A stretch of DNA of 64,000 bases from Saccharopolyspora_C sp040643635. Lineage in GTDB: Bacteria; Actinomycetota; Actinomycetes; Mycobacteriales; Pseudonocardiaceae. Position 1 is the first letter of the stretch; each line of letters opens with the position of its first letter. Under the pieces are notes generated by a model. The model was not told where the DNA came from. It saw only the letters and a program-made list of their open reading frames with translations, and ran no database searches. The stretch covers positions 1 through 64,000 of the forward strand of contig NZ_JBEYUS010000006.1 in the NCBI RefSeq assembly GCF_040643635.1. Direction: 5' to 3'. This document shows, piece by piece, positions 24,611 to 33,156 of this stretch. The position numbers and the translations under genes are program-made.

Positions 24611-25375
24611 TCAGTTGATGTGCGAGCCGCCGTTGATGTCGAAGGTGGCGCCGGTGATGTAGCCGACGTCCTCGCCCGCCAGGAACGTGATCGTCGCCGC
24701 GACGTCCCCGGTCCGACCGTTGCGGCCCACCGGCACGTCGGCGATCAGCTTCTCCTTGCGCTCCCCGGTGAGCAGGCCCCCGGTGATGTCGGTGTCGATC
24801 AGCCCGGGGGTGACGGCGTTGACCACGACCCCGTTCGGGCCGACCTCCCGCGCCAGCGCCCTGGTCAGGCCGAGCACGGCGGCCTTCGCCGCGGAGTAGT
24901 GCGAGCCGCCGAACACGCCGCCGCCGCGCTGCGCGCTCACCGAGGACACGTTGACGATGCGGCCGTAGCCGCGTTCCACCAGGCCGGGCAGCACCCGCTG
25001 GGTGACCAGGTACGTGCCGGTGACGTTGACCTTGAACACCAGGTCCCACTCGGCGGGCGGGATGTCCAGGAAGCGGGTGGGCCGGGTGATGCCCGCGTTG
25101 TTGACCAGCGCGGCGATCGGGGGCAGCTCCGAGTTCTCGACGGCGGTCACGGCGGCGTCCACCGAGTCCTGCTCGGTGACGTCGGCCCGCACGCCGAGGG
25201 CGCGCACGCCGTGCTCGGCCGCGACCAGGGACGCGGTGCTCTCGGCGGCGGCGCCGTCGAGGTCCAGCACGGCGATGTCGAAGCCCGCGGCGGCGAGCCT
25301 GCGGGCGGTCTCCCGGCCGATGCCGCGCTCGGAGCCGGCTCCGGTGATCAGGGCGGTGCGGGCGGTGTCGGACAT
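24611..25375 (-). CDS. Short-chain dehydrogenase/reductase (SDR)
   Basis: A 254-aa classical SDR with the cofactor motif TGAGSERGIG at 11-20, LVNNAGI near 90, the catalytic Ser in NVSSVS and the YxxxK motif as HYSAAKAA near 158-165. D42 or D44 after the second strand (VLDLDG) suggests NAD(H). ATG 25375 has AGGAGG 6 nt upstream, the best ribosome site in this cluster. It probably oxidises the polyol or hydroxy acid that the neighbouring kinase or isomerase then handles. Confidence 0.88.
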   Translation of the reverse strand: MSDTARTALITGAGSERGIGRETARRLAAAGFDIAVLDLDGAAAESTASLVAAEHGVRALGVRADVTEQDSVDAAVTAVENSELPPIAALVNNAGITRPTRFLDIPPAEWDLVFKVNVTGTYLVTQRVLPGLVERGYGRIVNVSSVSAQRGGGVFGGSHYSAAKAAVLGLTRALAREVGPNGVVVNAVTPGLIDTDITGGLLTGERKEKLIADVPVGRNGRTGDVAATITFLAGEDVGYITGATFDINGGSHIN

Positions 25376-25460
25376 GCGGGTCCTCCTGGTTCGGATGGGC
25401 GCGGCGCCGGGGTGGTGCCGCGGGGTGTGGCGGGGTGCCGTGCATCGCGGAGTGCCGCCG

Positions 25461-25570
25461 GGTGGCGGCTCGGTGTCGTGGGGTGGCGGCTCGGTCTCGT
25501 GGGCTGACGGCTCGGCGTCGTGGGGTGGCGGCGTCGTGGGGTGGCGGCGTCGTGGGGTGGCGGCTCGCCG
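25461..25570. repeat. Tandem repeat of 21-bp and 16-bp units
   Basis: Three 21-bp copies of a GGTGGCGGCTCGGTGTCGTGG-type unit (25461-25481, 25482-25502, 25503-25523) are followed by two identical 16-bp copies (25524-25539, 25540-25555) and a partial copy to about 25570. The array fills the gap between the isomerase stop and the SDR. The short unit is the long one with 5 bp removed, so length variation between strains is likely. Confidence 0.85.
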
Positions 25571-25577
25571 TAGCGGG

Positions 25578-26384
25578 TCAGAGCAGCGCGGTGATCGCGT
25601 CCTTCGCGGCGGCGGCCGCGACGGGGCGCTCCTGCTCGCTCACGTCGTGCGTCTCGAGCTCCAGCACGTACCGGCCGCCGTACCCGGCGTCCCGCAGCGC
25701 CCGCACCACCCCGGCGAAGTCGGCGCGGCCGCGGCCGATGCTGAGGTTGATGTCGCCGGGTTCGGCGTCGCGCAGGTGCACGTGCTCGATGCGTTCGGCG
25801 AAGTCCTCGGCGAACGCGACCTCGTCGAACCCGCCCGCCACCACGTGGCTGACGTCGAAGACGAACCCGGCGGACTCGGCGGGGACCCGCTCCAGCAGTG
25901 CGGCCGCGCGGTCGGCGGTGTGGCAGAAGCGGAAGTGGTGCAGGCCCTCCACCAGCAGCCGCACGCCTCGTTCCGCCGCGAGGTCGCCGAGCGCGCGGAG
26001 GCCGCGCGCGATCCGGTCCAGGTCGGTCCGCTCGTCCGCGAACGGCTCCCGCTGCTGCGCGCCGCACGGCACGATGACCGCGGCGTCCAGCCGCGACGCG
26101 AGCTCCACGAGTCCGCGCCCGGCGGTGCGCAGGTCCCGCTCGTCGAGCCGCGGGTCGTTGAGCGGCCCCGGATCGACGTTGATCGCCCAGGTGCGCAGCC
26201 CGGAGTCCCGCACCAGTTCGACGAGCTCGTCCGCGGGCCCGGTCAGCGGGGTGGGGATGTGGTCGCACACGCCGGGCAGGCCGCCGAGGTCGATGCCACC
26301 GAAGCCGAGCTCGCGGATGGTCGCGAGCGCCTCGGCCACCGGCATCCGGCGGAACGAGATCGTCGAGCAGCCCAGCTCCGGCAT
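25578..26384 (-). CDS. TIM-barrel sugar (phosphate) isomerase/epimerase
   Basis: A 268-aa xylose isomerase-like TIM barrel of the AP endonuclease 2 superfamily. Metal ligands typical of the fold appear as E in LLVEGLHHF, D and H in VFDVSHVVAGG, H in HVHLRDAEPGDINLSIGRG and a late E in YVLELETHD. Hydroxypyruvate isomerase, tetrulose-phosphate isomerase and inosose-type enzymes all fall here, so the exact reaction is open. ATG 26384 has AAGGAG 8 nt upstream. It is the first gene of the cluster next to the divergent regulator. Confidence 0.8.
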   Translation of the reverse strand: MPELGCSTISFRRMPVAEALATIRELGFGGIDLGGLPGVCDHIPTPLTGPADELVELVRDSGLRTWAINVDPGPLNDPRLDERDLRTAGRGLVELASRLDAAVIVPCGAQQREPFADERTDLDRIARGLRALGDLAAERGVRLLVEGLHHFRFCHTADRAAALLERVPAESAGFVFDVSHVVAGGFDEVAFAEDFAERIEHVHLRDAEPGDINLSIGRGRADFAGVVRALRDAGYGGRYVLELETHDVSEQERPVAAAAAKDAITALL

Positions 26385-26434
26385 CTTCCTCACTCCTTCG
26401 TGCGTCAGGTGGCGCACAGTTAACGACGTGCCGA

Positions 26435-26454
26435 GTCGACTGTCAACAGTCGAC
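26435..26454. promoter_or_regulatory. Perfect 20-bp palindromic operator in the divergent regulator gap
   Basis: The sequence gtcgactgtcaacagtcgac has 9-bp perfect arms with a 2-bp centre. It lies in the 135-bp gap between the TIM-barrel isomerase gene and the GntR/FCD gene, 51 bp from the first and 66 bp from the second. The TGTCAACA centre resembles operators of GntR/FadR-type regulators. A further gtcgac half-site follows at about 26476-26481. It is the likely binding site for the adjacent regulator. Confidence 0.75.
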
Positions 26455-26519
26455 CGTTATTCGCCGACCCGTTCGTCGACTACGATGTGCGGGTCAGCGA
26501 GCAGAGAGGCGATCCACTG

Positions 26520-27188
26520 GTGTCCCTGGATGTTCCGGCGCTAGGCGGCGTCGACCGGCAGACCCTGCGCGAGCAGTCGCTGCGCAAGCTGCGCGAGGCG
26601 ATCAGCAGCGGCCAGCTCGAACCCGGCAGGCGGCTGATCGAGACCGAGCTCAGCGAAGCGCTGTCCGTCTCCCGCGGGACGCTGCGCGAGGCCCTGCGCC
26701 ACCTCGTGCAGGAAGGACTCGTCGTCGCCGACGAACGCGGCAAGCTCCTGGTCCGGGCGCTCACCGGCGCCGAGGTGCGGGACATCTTCGCCGTGCGCGC
26801 CGCCCTCGAATCGCTGGCCGTGGAGACGTTGTGCGGCGCCACCGACCGCGCCGCGCTCGTCGCGGAGCTGCGCACGGCGGTCGACCGGCTGCGCGAGCTC
26901 GACCAGGACATGGCCGCACTCGTCGAAGCGGACCTGGCCTTCCACCAGCGGATGTGCGAGCTCACCGGCAACGCCGCGCTCGTGCAGTCCTGGCAGCACA
27001 TCTCCGGGCTGACCCGCGCCACCATCGTGCGCTCCGGCCCGGAACTGGCTGTGCGGAACATGGCCTGGCAACGGCACTCGCCGATCGTCGACGCCATCGA
27101 GGCGGGCGATTCCGCTCGGGCGCGCGAGGTCATCGGTGAGCACATGCGGGAGACGGCCGAGCGGATCGTCGCGGCGCTGCAGGACTGA
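26520..27188 (+). CDS. GntR family transcriptional regulator, FadR/FCD subfamily
   Basis: A 222-aa cytoplasmic regulator with an N-terminal winged helix-turn-helix (GRRLIETELSEALSVSRGTLREALRHLVQEGLV) and an all-helical FCD ligand domain with the metal-type residues D and H in ADLAFHQRMCELTGN and HSPIVDAIEAGD. GTG 26520 is proposed; GTG 26487 in the same frame is possible, and neither has an ideal ribosome site. It is divergent from the isomerase-SDR-permease-kinase cluster, so it most likely represses that cluster until a small organic acid or sugar effector binds. Confidence 0.88.
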   Translation: MSLDVPALGGVDRQTLREQSLRKLREAISSGQLEPGRRLIETELSEALSVSRGTLREALRHLVQEGLVVADERGKLLVRALTGAEVRDIFAVRAALESLAVETLCGATDRAALVAELRTAVDRLRELDQDMAALVEADLAFHQRMCELTGNAALVQSWQHISGLTRATIVRSGPELAVRNMAWQRHSPIVDAIEAGDSARAREVIGEHMRETAERIVAALQD

Positions 27189-27199
27189 GCTGCCTGACT

Positions 27200-27260
27200 G
27201 GGCAGCTGGGCTGGGCAGCTGGGCTGGGCAGCTGGGCTGGGCAGCTGGGCTGGGCAGCTG
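27200..27260. repeat. 13-bp tandem repeat GGGCAGCTGGGCT, about 4.7 copies
   Basis: Identical copies lie at 27200-27212, 27213-27225, 27226-27238 and 27239-27251, then a partial copy to 27260. The array starts 12 bp after the GntR stop. Perfect identity suggests recent expansion. Confidence 0.9.
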
Positions 27261-27276
27261 ACTGAGCTGCTGGACC

Positions 27277-27378
27277 GGGTTGCCGGGTGGGACTGGGTTG
27301 CCGGGTGAGACTGGGCCGCCGGGTGGGACTGGGTTGCCCGGGTGGGACTGGGTTGCCGAGTGGGACTGGGCCGCCGGG
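27277..27378. repeat. 18-bp tandem repeat GGGTTGCCGGGTGGGACT, about 5.6 copies
   Basis: Units begin at 27277, 27295, 27313, 27331 (19 bp, one extra C), 27350 and a partial at 27368. Copies differ at one to three positions. Together with the 13-bp array just before it, almost the whole gap between the GntR gene and the methyltransferase is tandem repeat. One minus-strand frame reads through both arrays as Pro/Gln-rich sequence but has no support as a gene. Confidence 0.9.
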
Positions 27379-27436
27379 CCGGTCAGGCCGCGTCGGATCC
27401 GCTGCCGGTGACCGCCGCGGCACCTATCCTCCCCGC

Positions 27437-28444
27437 ATGGCCTCCGAGCCGGTGGACGTCTGGGCGATGGCCGACCTGGTCACGCCCTTCGCGGTGCGCA
27501 CCGCCGCCACGCTGCGGCTGGCCGACATCGTCCAGGACGGGGAACTCCCGCTCGACGAGATCGCGAAGCGGTCCGGGACCGAGGCCGACCCGCTCGGCAG
27601 GGTGCTGCGGTTCCTGGTGCGGCGCGGGGTGTTCACCGAACCGGAACCGGACGTGTTCGGCCCCAACGAGGCCTCCCGCGTGCTGCGGACCGACGCCCCG
27701 GGCGGCACCCGCGAGTGGCTCGACCTGGACGGCGCCGTGGGTCGCGCCGATCTGGCCTTCGTGGAGCTCGTCGAGCAGGTCCGCGGCAGGCATCCCGCCT
27801 ATCCCGCCGCGTTCGGCCGCTCCTTCCGGGAGGACCTCGCGCACAGCCCGCAGCTGTCGGACTCGTTCGACGACCTGATGGAGACCAAGTCCGACGAGCT
27901 GGCCCCACTGGTCGCCGCGGCGACGGCCTGGGACCGGTTCGAGCGGGTGCTCGACGTGGGCGGTGGCAAGGGCGTCCTGCTCGCCGAGATCCTGGAACGC
28001 CACCCGGACCTGCGCGGCACGCTGGTGGACCTGCCCGGGCCCGCCGCGGCGGGCGAGCGCTACCTGGAGTCGCGCGGGGTCCGCGATCGTGCCGACGTGG
28101 TCGCCGGCGACTTCTTCGACCCGCTGCCGCCGGGCGCCGACGCCTACGTGCTGTGCGATGTCCTCGGCGACTGGGAGGACGAGGACGCGGTGCGGCTGCT
28201 CGGCCGGTGCGCCGAGGCGGCGGGCGCGGACGGCCGGGAGGGCAGCGTGCTCATCGTGGAGCTCCTCCCGGACCCGGACGGCGAGTTCACCGAGATGGAC
28301 CTGCGGATGATGATCTACGTCGGTGGCCGGATGCGGGACCTGGACCAGACCGAGCGCATCGCCGCCGCGGCCGGGCTGTTCATCGCCTCCGTCATCAGGC
28401 TCGACGACGGTCACGGCATCATCGAGTGCCTTCCGGACCGGTGA
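27437..28444 (+). CDS. SAM-dependent O-methyltransferase, small-molecule type
   Basis: A 335-aa protein with an N-terminal winged-helix dimerisation domain (LVTPFAVRTAATLRLADIV, EIAKRSGTEADPLGRVLRFLVRRGVF) and a C-terminal Rossmann methyltransferase domain with DVGGGKGVLLAEIL near 174-187 and LVDLPG binding the adenosine side. This is the plant-COMT/antibiotic O-methyltransferase family seen in polyketide tailoring. No biosynthetic cluster surrounds it, so the acceptor is unknown. Its 3' end overlaps the convergent MOSC gene by 26 bp. Confidence 0.85.
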   Translation: MASEPVDVWAMADLVTPFAVRTAATLRLADIVQDGELPLDEIAKRSGTEADPLGRVLRFLVRRGVFTEPEPDVFGPNEASRVLRTDAPGGTREWLDLDGAVGRADLAFVELVEQVRGRHPAYPAAFGRSFREDLAHSPQLSDSFDDLMETKSDELAPLVAAATAWDRFERVLDVGGGKGVLLAEILERHPDLRGTLVDLPGPAAAGERYLESRGVRDRADVVAGDFFDPLPPGADAYVLCDVLGDWEDEDAVRLLGRCAEAAGADGREGSVLIVELLPDPDGEFTEMDLRMMIYVGGRMRDLDQTERIAAAAGLFIASVIRLDDGHGIIECLPDR

Positions 28445-29060
28445 GCTCGGCGAACCCCAGCTTGACCCGCAACTTCTCCGGCAGGTCCGCGGCCGCCGCG
28501 GCGACGTGCTCACGGCGGTCCCGGTCGCCCATGTTCAGCGCGAGCACGTCGGCGACGGTGACCGCGTGCGCCGGTCTGCTCAGCACGTCGACCGCGTCCC
28601 CCGCGGTGATCTCACCGGGCTGCTCCACCGCCAGGTAGGCACCGGGGCGCCCGACCGCGGCGAACCGCTTCACCAGGCCCTTGACGTCCCAGAACCCGGC
28701 GAACACCCGGCACGGGTCGCGCGGCGCGGTCACCCGCAGCACCGCGCCACCGATCCGCCAGCGCTCCCCCACCAGCGCGGTGCTCGAATCGCAGTCGCGC
28801 AGGCTCAGGTTCTCACCCGCGTTGCCGGGCACCAGTTCCGCGCCCAGCTCCGCCGACCAGAACCGCAGGTCCTCGACGTCGAAGGCGTAGGCCGCCTGGT
28901 ACCAGGCGCCGTGGTGCTTGCGGTCGATCACGGTGTCGCCGTGCACGCCGCTCTCGGTGAACCGCACCGGCCCCTGCACCGGACGCTTGTCGATGCCGGT
29001 GCTGCCCATCCGGCCCGTCCACTCGCCGGTCCGCAGGACCGCGACGTTCACTGCCTGCAC
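28419..29060 (-). CDS. MOSC domain protein (YiiM-like)
   Basis: The 213-aa protein shows the MOSC features: GDTVIDRKHHGAWYQAAYAF at the N-terminal side, GENLSLRDCD in the middle and the conserved cysteine in APRDPCRVFAGF. MOSC proteins carry sulfur for, or reduce substrates with, the molybdenum cofactor; YiiM relatives reduce N-hydroxylated compounds. GTG 29060 is proposed (VQAVNVAVLRTG); GTG 29069 is in frame and cannot be excluded. Convergent overlap with the methyltransferase gene. Confidence 0.82.
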   Translation of the reverse strand: MQAVNVAVLRTGEWTGRMGSTGIDKRPVQGPVRFTESGVHGDTVIDRKHHGAWYQAAYAFDVEDLRFWSAELGAELVPGNAGENLSLRDCDSSTALVGERWRIGGAVLRVTAPRDPCRVFAGFWDVKGLVKRFAAVGRPGAYLAVEQPGEITAGDAVDVLSRPAHAVTVADVLALNMGDRDRREHVAAAAADLPEKLRVKLGFAELTGPEGTR

Positions 29061-29142
29061 ATGGCCCACCCGGCCAACCTATGTTCGCCCCCGACCTCGG
29101 CGCACGAGGATTTCGGCCACACGACCGAGCGGCCGGGACCGC

Positions 29143-30195
29143 TCAGCCCAGGCGGGTGCGTGCGGTGTCGAGCGCGGTCCGGGCCTGCGCGACGAGGTCG
29201 TGGACCAGGTCCGCGGCGGGCAGCGGTGTCGCCTGGGCGTAGGTCTGCCCCGCCCACAACGACATCGCCTCCGGGTCGTCGGCGCGTCCGGCCGCACCGC
29301 GCACCGGCTTGGTGAGGTGGTGCAGCTGCGGATAGGCGGCCGGGGCGTGCGGTCCGTGCTCCGCCAGGAAGCGGTTGACCAGTCCCCGCGCCGGACGGCC
29401 GCTGAACGCCCTGGTGATCGCGGTGTTCCTGGTTCCGGCTTCGAGCGCGGCGCGCTGGGTCGGCGCGGTGCCCGCCTCCGCCGACACCAGGAACGCGGTG
29501 CCGAGCTGCGCCGCCACCGCACCGGCCGACAGCACCGCGGCGAGGTCCGCGCCGGTCACGACACCGCCGGCGCCCACCAGCGGGAGGTCGACCGCTCCGG
29601 AGATCGTCCGCAGCGCGCCCAGCAGGCCGAACAGCTCCCCACCCGCGGGCGAGTCCGGGTCGTCGTCGAACACGCCGCGGTGCCCACCCGCTTCGGAACC
29701 CTGCACGCACAGCAGGTCGACACCGACCTCGGCGGCCCGCCGCGCCTCGTCGGGAGTGGTGACCGTGCAGACCACCTGCGCCCCGACCTCGTGCAACCGT
29801 TCCACTGTGGACTTCTCCGGGCGGCCGAAGGTGAACGACACCACCGGAACCCGTTCGGCGATCACCAGCTCCACCTTGGCCTGGTAGAGGTCGTCGTCCC
29901 AGTGGGCCGATCCGGCCTGCACGCCGTACCGCTCCGCCTCAGCCGACACCCGCGCCCGGTACTCCGCCAAGTCCAGGTCGCGCCGCGTCCCCGGCACGAA
30001 CAGGTTCACCCCGAAGGGAGCCGAGCCGAGTTCGCGCACCCGCCGGATCTGCCCGACCAGCTCCTCTTCGGAGAGGTAGCCCGCGGCCAGGAAGCCGAAT
30101 CCGCCCGCACCGCCGACCGCCGCCACCAGTTCGGGCGTGGAGATCCCGCCCGCCATCGGCGCCGCGATCACCGGGGCGCTCCGCTGCTCGATCAT
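29143..30195 (-). CDS. Nitronate monooxygenase / NAD(P)H-dependent flavin oxidoreductase
   Basis: A 350-aa FMN-binding TIM barrel. Family features are APMAGGISTPELVAAVGGAGGFGFL at the start, VQGSEAGGHRG near residue 180 with the conserved histidine, and LVGAGGVVTGADLAAVLSAGAVAAQLGTAFL for phosphate binding. Relatives oxidise alkyl nitronates such as propionate 3-nitronate, or act as NADH:quinone oxidoreductases. ATG 30195 matches the usual N terminus. It stands alone between divergent neighbours, so the sequence gives no hint of the substrate. Confidence 0.87.
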   Translation of the reverse strand: MIEQRSAPVIAAPMAGGISTPELVAAVGGAGGFGFLAAGYLSEEELVGQIRRVRELGSAPFGVNLFVPGTRRDLDLAEYRARVSAEAERYGVQAGSAHWDDDLYQAKVELVIAERVPVVSFTFGRPEKSTVERLHEVGAQVVCTVTTPDEARRAAEVGVDLLCVQGSEAGGHRGVFDDDPDSPAGGELFGLLGALRTISGAVDLPLVGAGGVVTGADLAAVLSAGAVAAQLGTAFLVSAEAGTAPTQRAALEAGTRNTAITRAFSGRPARGLVNRFLAEHGPHAPAAYPQLHHLTKPVRGAAGRADDPEAMSLWAGQTYAQATPLPAADLVHDLVAQARTALDTARTRLG

Positions 30196-30511
30196 GTCCC
30201 GGACCCTAGTGACGCCCCGGAGCACGCGCGAGTGCCCGCGAACTCCCGGCCGGACGGATCACACCGCCGGATGGATCACACCTCTTCTGCTCGTCCCTGG
30301 TTCCCCCTGCGCCGCCGGTCGATCCCGATCGCCGCCGTCCCTGGCGGATGCGGCGCTCTCGCACCACCACCGAAGGTCTGCGACCCGCGACACGAGTTCG
30401 CCGAACGTGTACCGAACGGGAAAACGAGCTGTGAACGACCTTGCCCCAGGTCATCACGACGGCGAATCTCTTGGCACAGCAAGCGATCGAGCACGAGAAC
30501 GGGTGATCCTC
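30196..30511. other. 316-bp gap before the small secreted peptide gene
   Basis: No supported gene. The part from about 30370 on (ttcgccgaacgtgtaccgaacgg, then aaaacgagctgtgaac) has lower GC and probably carries the promoter of the secreted peptide, but no clean hexamer pair stands out. Confidence 0.4.
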
Positions 30512-30730
30512 ATGAACACGACCGCCGAACAGACCACCACCGCCGAGCCCCGCTCGCACGTCCGCCGCATCGCGTTCGCCGCGCTGGCGGTGCCCGCCCT
30601 GATGGTCGGTCTGGCGCTGCCCGCGAACGCCGCGGAGCTCACCCCGATCGCCGAGGCCCTGGACTCGACGGTGGCGGCCACGCTGTCCTCGGTCGGTGCC
30701 GCGCTGGACGCGCTGGGCCTGGCGGCCTGA
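30512..30730 (+). CDS. Small secreted protein with a short amphipathic-helix mature region
   Basis: A 72-aa precursor. Residues 16-40 form a Sec signal peptide: basic start SHVRR, hydrophobic core IAFAALAVPALMVGLAL and cleavage site PANA followed by AEL. The mature part is only about 32 residues (ELTPIAEALDSTVAATLSSV then GAALDALGLAA), with Leu/Ala/Val every three to four positions and almost no charge except three acids, so an amphipathic helix is likely. A GTG at 30503 is an alternative start. A strong terminator follows at 30775. No family is recognised; membrane-active, signalling or wall-associated roles are all guesses. Confidence 0.6.
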   Translation: MNTTAEQTTTAEPRSHVRRIAFAALAVPALMVGLALPANAAELTPIAEALDSTVAATLSSVGAALDALGLAA

Positions 30731-30774
30731 TCAGGCGATCGGCCACCCGGCACGTGGGCGGCCGAAGCACACCC

Positions 30775-30814
30775 CGGGCGGGGCGGGAACCGGTTCTGGT
30801 CCCCGCCCCGCCCG
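30775..30814. terminator. Bidirectional hairpin terminator between convergent genes
   Basis: Arms of 17 bp, 30775-30791 and 30798-30814, pair with one mismatch around a 6-nt loop. The hairpin sits between the stop of the secreted peptide gene on the plus strand and the stop of the Uma2 gene on the minus strand, and would serve both. There is no clear T-run. Confidence 0.7.
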
Positions 30815-30817
30815 CGC

Positions 30818-31381
30818 TCATGGCCGCAGGCCCGCCACCAGGTCGGCAGGCGTCAGCTTGACCGGGAACGGGTGCTGCACCTCGAACGACTCGTCCCCGA
30901 GGGCCCGGGCGATGCGCTGGTACCCGGAGCCGCCCACCAGTTCCCACGCGGTGATCGCGGGTTCCTCCAGGTCCGGGTCCACCAGCCAGAAGAACCGGGT
31001 GCCCAGGCGCGCGTAGACCTCCTTCTTCAGCGTCGTGTCCTTGAGCCTGCTGCTCGGCGAGACCACCTCGACCGCCAGCACCGGCGCCGCGGGCAGGTTC
31101 CGCAGCGTCAGGTCGTCGTGCCGGGCCACCAGGACGTCCGGCCGCAGCTCGGTGAACGGGTCCGGCCGCACCGCGAACGGCGCGGGCAGCACCCGGTACT
31201 CCGCGGTGCAGGCGATGTGCAGCTGCGAGGCCAGCTCCACCACCGCCGCCTGGTGCGGCCACCCGGGCAGCGCGCTCACCATCAGCTCGCCGTCGACCAG
31301 CTCGTACCTGCGGCCGTCCTCCGGAGATCCGTCCAGGTCGTGCACGCTGAACGGCCGTCCCGCTCCCGCTTCGATCCGCAT
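30818..31381 (-). CDS. Uma2 family (DUF820) endonuclease-like protein
   Basis: A 187-aa protein of the PD-(D/E)xK fold family common in cyanobacteria and actinomycetes. The nuclease core is visible as RRYELVDGELMVS, ELRPDVLVARHD and VLAVEVVSPSSRLKDTTLKKEVYARLGTRFFWLVDP. ATG 31381 has GAGG 8 nt upstream; an in-frame extension to 31564 is unlikely. No mobile element or partner gene is adjacent and its biological role is unknown for the whole family. Confidence 0.8.
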   Translation of the reverse strand: MRIEAGAGRPFSVHDLDGSPEDGRRYELVDGELMVSALPGWPHQAAVVELASQLHIACTAEYRVLPAPFAVRPDPFTELRPDVLVARHDDLTLRNLPAAPVLAVEVVSPSSRLKDTTLKKEVYARLGTRFFWLVDPDLEEPAITAWELVGGSGYQRIARALGDESFEVQHPFPVKLTPADLVAGLRP

Positions 31382-31713
31382 GATCGCCACCTCTTCCCGC
31401 TCGTGCGCTGCGTCCCGGCGGCGCGGCCGCCGGAACCGGTCTGCGATGAAGAGGGGCGCACCCGCCGTCCTGATACAGCGCTCACCGGAAGGTGTGACAA
31501 CGCAGTGGGCGGGAGCCCCCGTTCGGGGACTCCCGCCCACTCGCACCATTGCGATCACGCACACCCCGCCACAGGGCCGCTGGTGCGTCTGAGATGAGCG
31601 CTCCCGCGACGAGCGCTCAGCCGTACTTCCGGGTCAGGGGCGCGGTTCCGGCCGCCGCGGACCGGAACCGCTCCCCCGCCCGCTCGGTGCCTCGGCACCG
31701 GGTCGGGTCGCGA
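31382..31713. other. 332-bp gap between the Uma2 gene and aceA
   Basis: No gene is supported. It contains a strong hairpin at 31505-31540 (listed separately). The rest should hold the Uma2 promoter, which I cannot place. Confidence 0.4.
31505..31540. terminator. Strong GC hairpin downstream of aceA
   Basis: Perfect 11-bp outer arms 31505-31515 and 31530-31540 plus an inner cccc-gttc-gggg helix form a nearly continuous stem-loop. It lies about 170 bp after the aceA stop on the minus strand, and is the only good terminator in the gap. No T-run. Confidence 0.65.
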
Positions 31714-33036
<1,323 letters not shown>

Positions 33037-33156
33037 GGTCTTCCCCTTTCGGGATGTTCGTTGCGGCGTTGCTGAACCCAGTGTTGCCGGAGAACCACCC
33101 CGTTCAGCGAAGAAATCCTAGGAAATTTCGGCGGTTTTTCTGCTAGCATCAACGTC
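33037..33156. promoter_or_regulatory. Divergent aceA-ramB promoter region
   Basis: A TAGCAT -10 element at 33144-33149 ends 7 nt before the regulator ATG at 33157, so that mRNA is probably leaderless. On the other strand TAGGAT around 33112-33117 could be the aceA -10. The low-GC stretch gaaatcctaggaaatttc (about 33112-33129) in the middle is the best candidate for a regulator binding site. Assignments rest on position and base composition. Confidence 0.45.

Noticed and set aside
25461..27378. Tandem repeats considered as CRISPR arrays
   Set aside because: Units are 13-21 bp, contiguous without spacers, and no cas genes are present.
27189..27423. Minus-strand Pro/Gln-rich frame through the two minisatellites
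   Set aside because: It is the translation of tandem repeats, with no start context, no conserved residues and no continuation outside the arrays.
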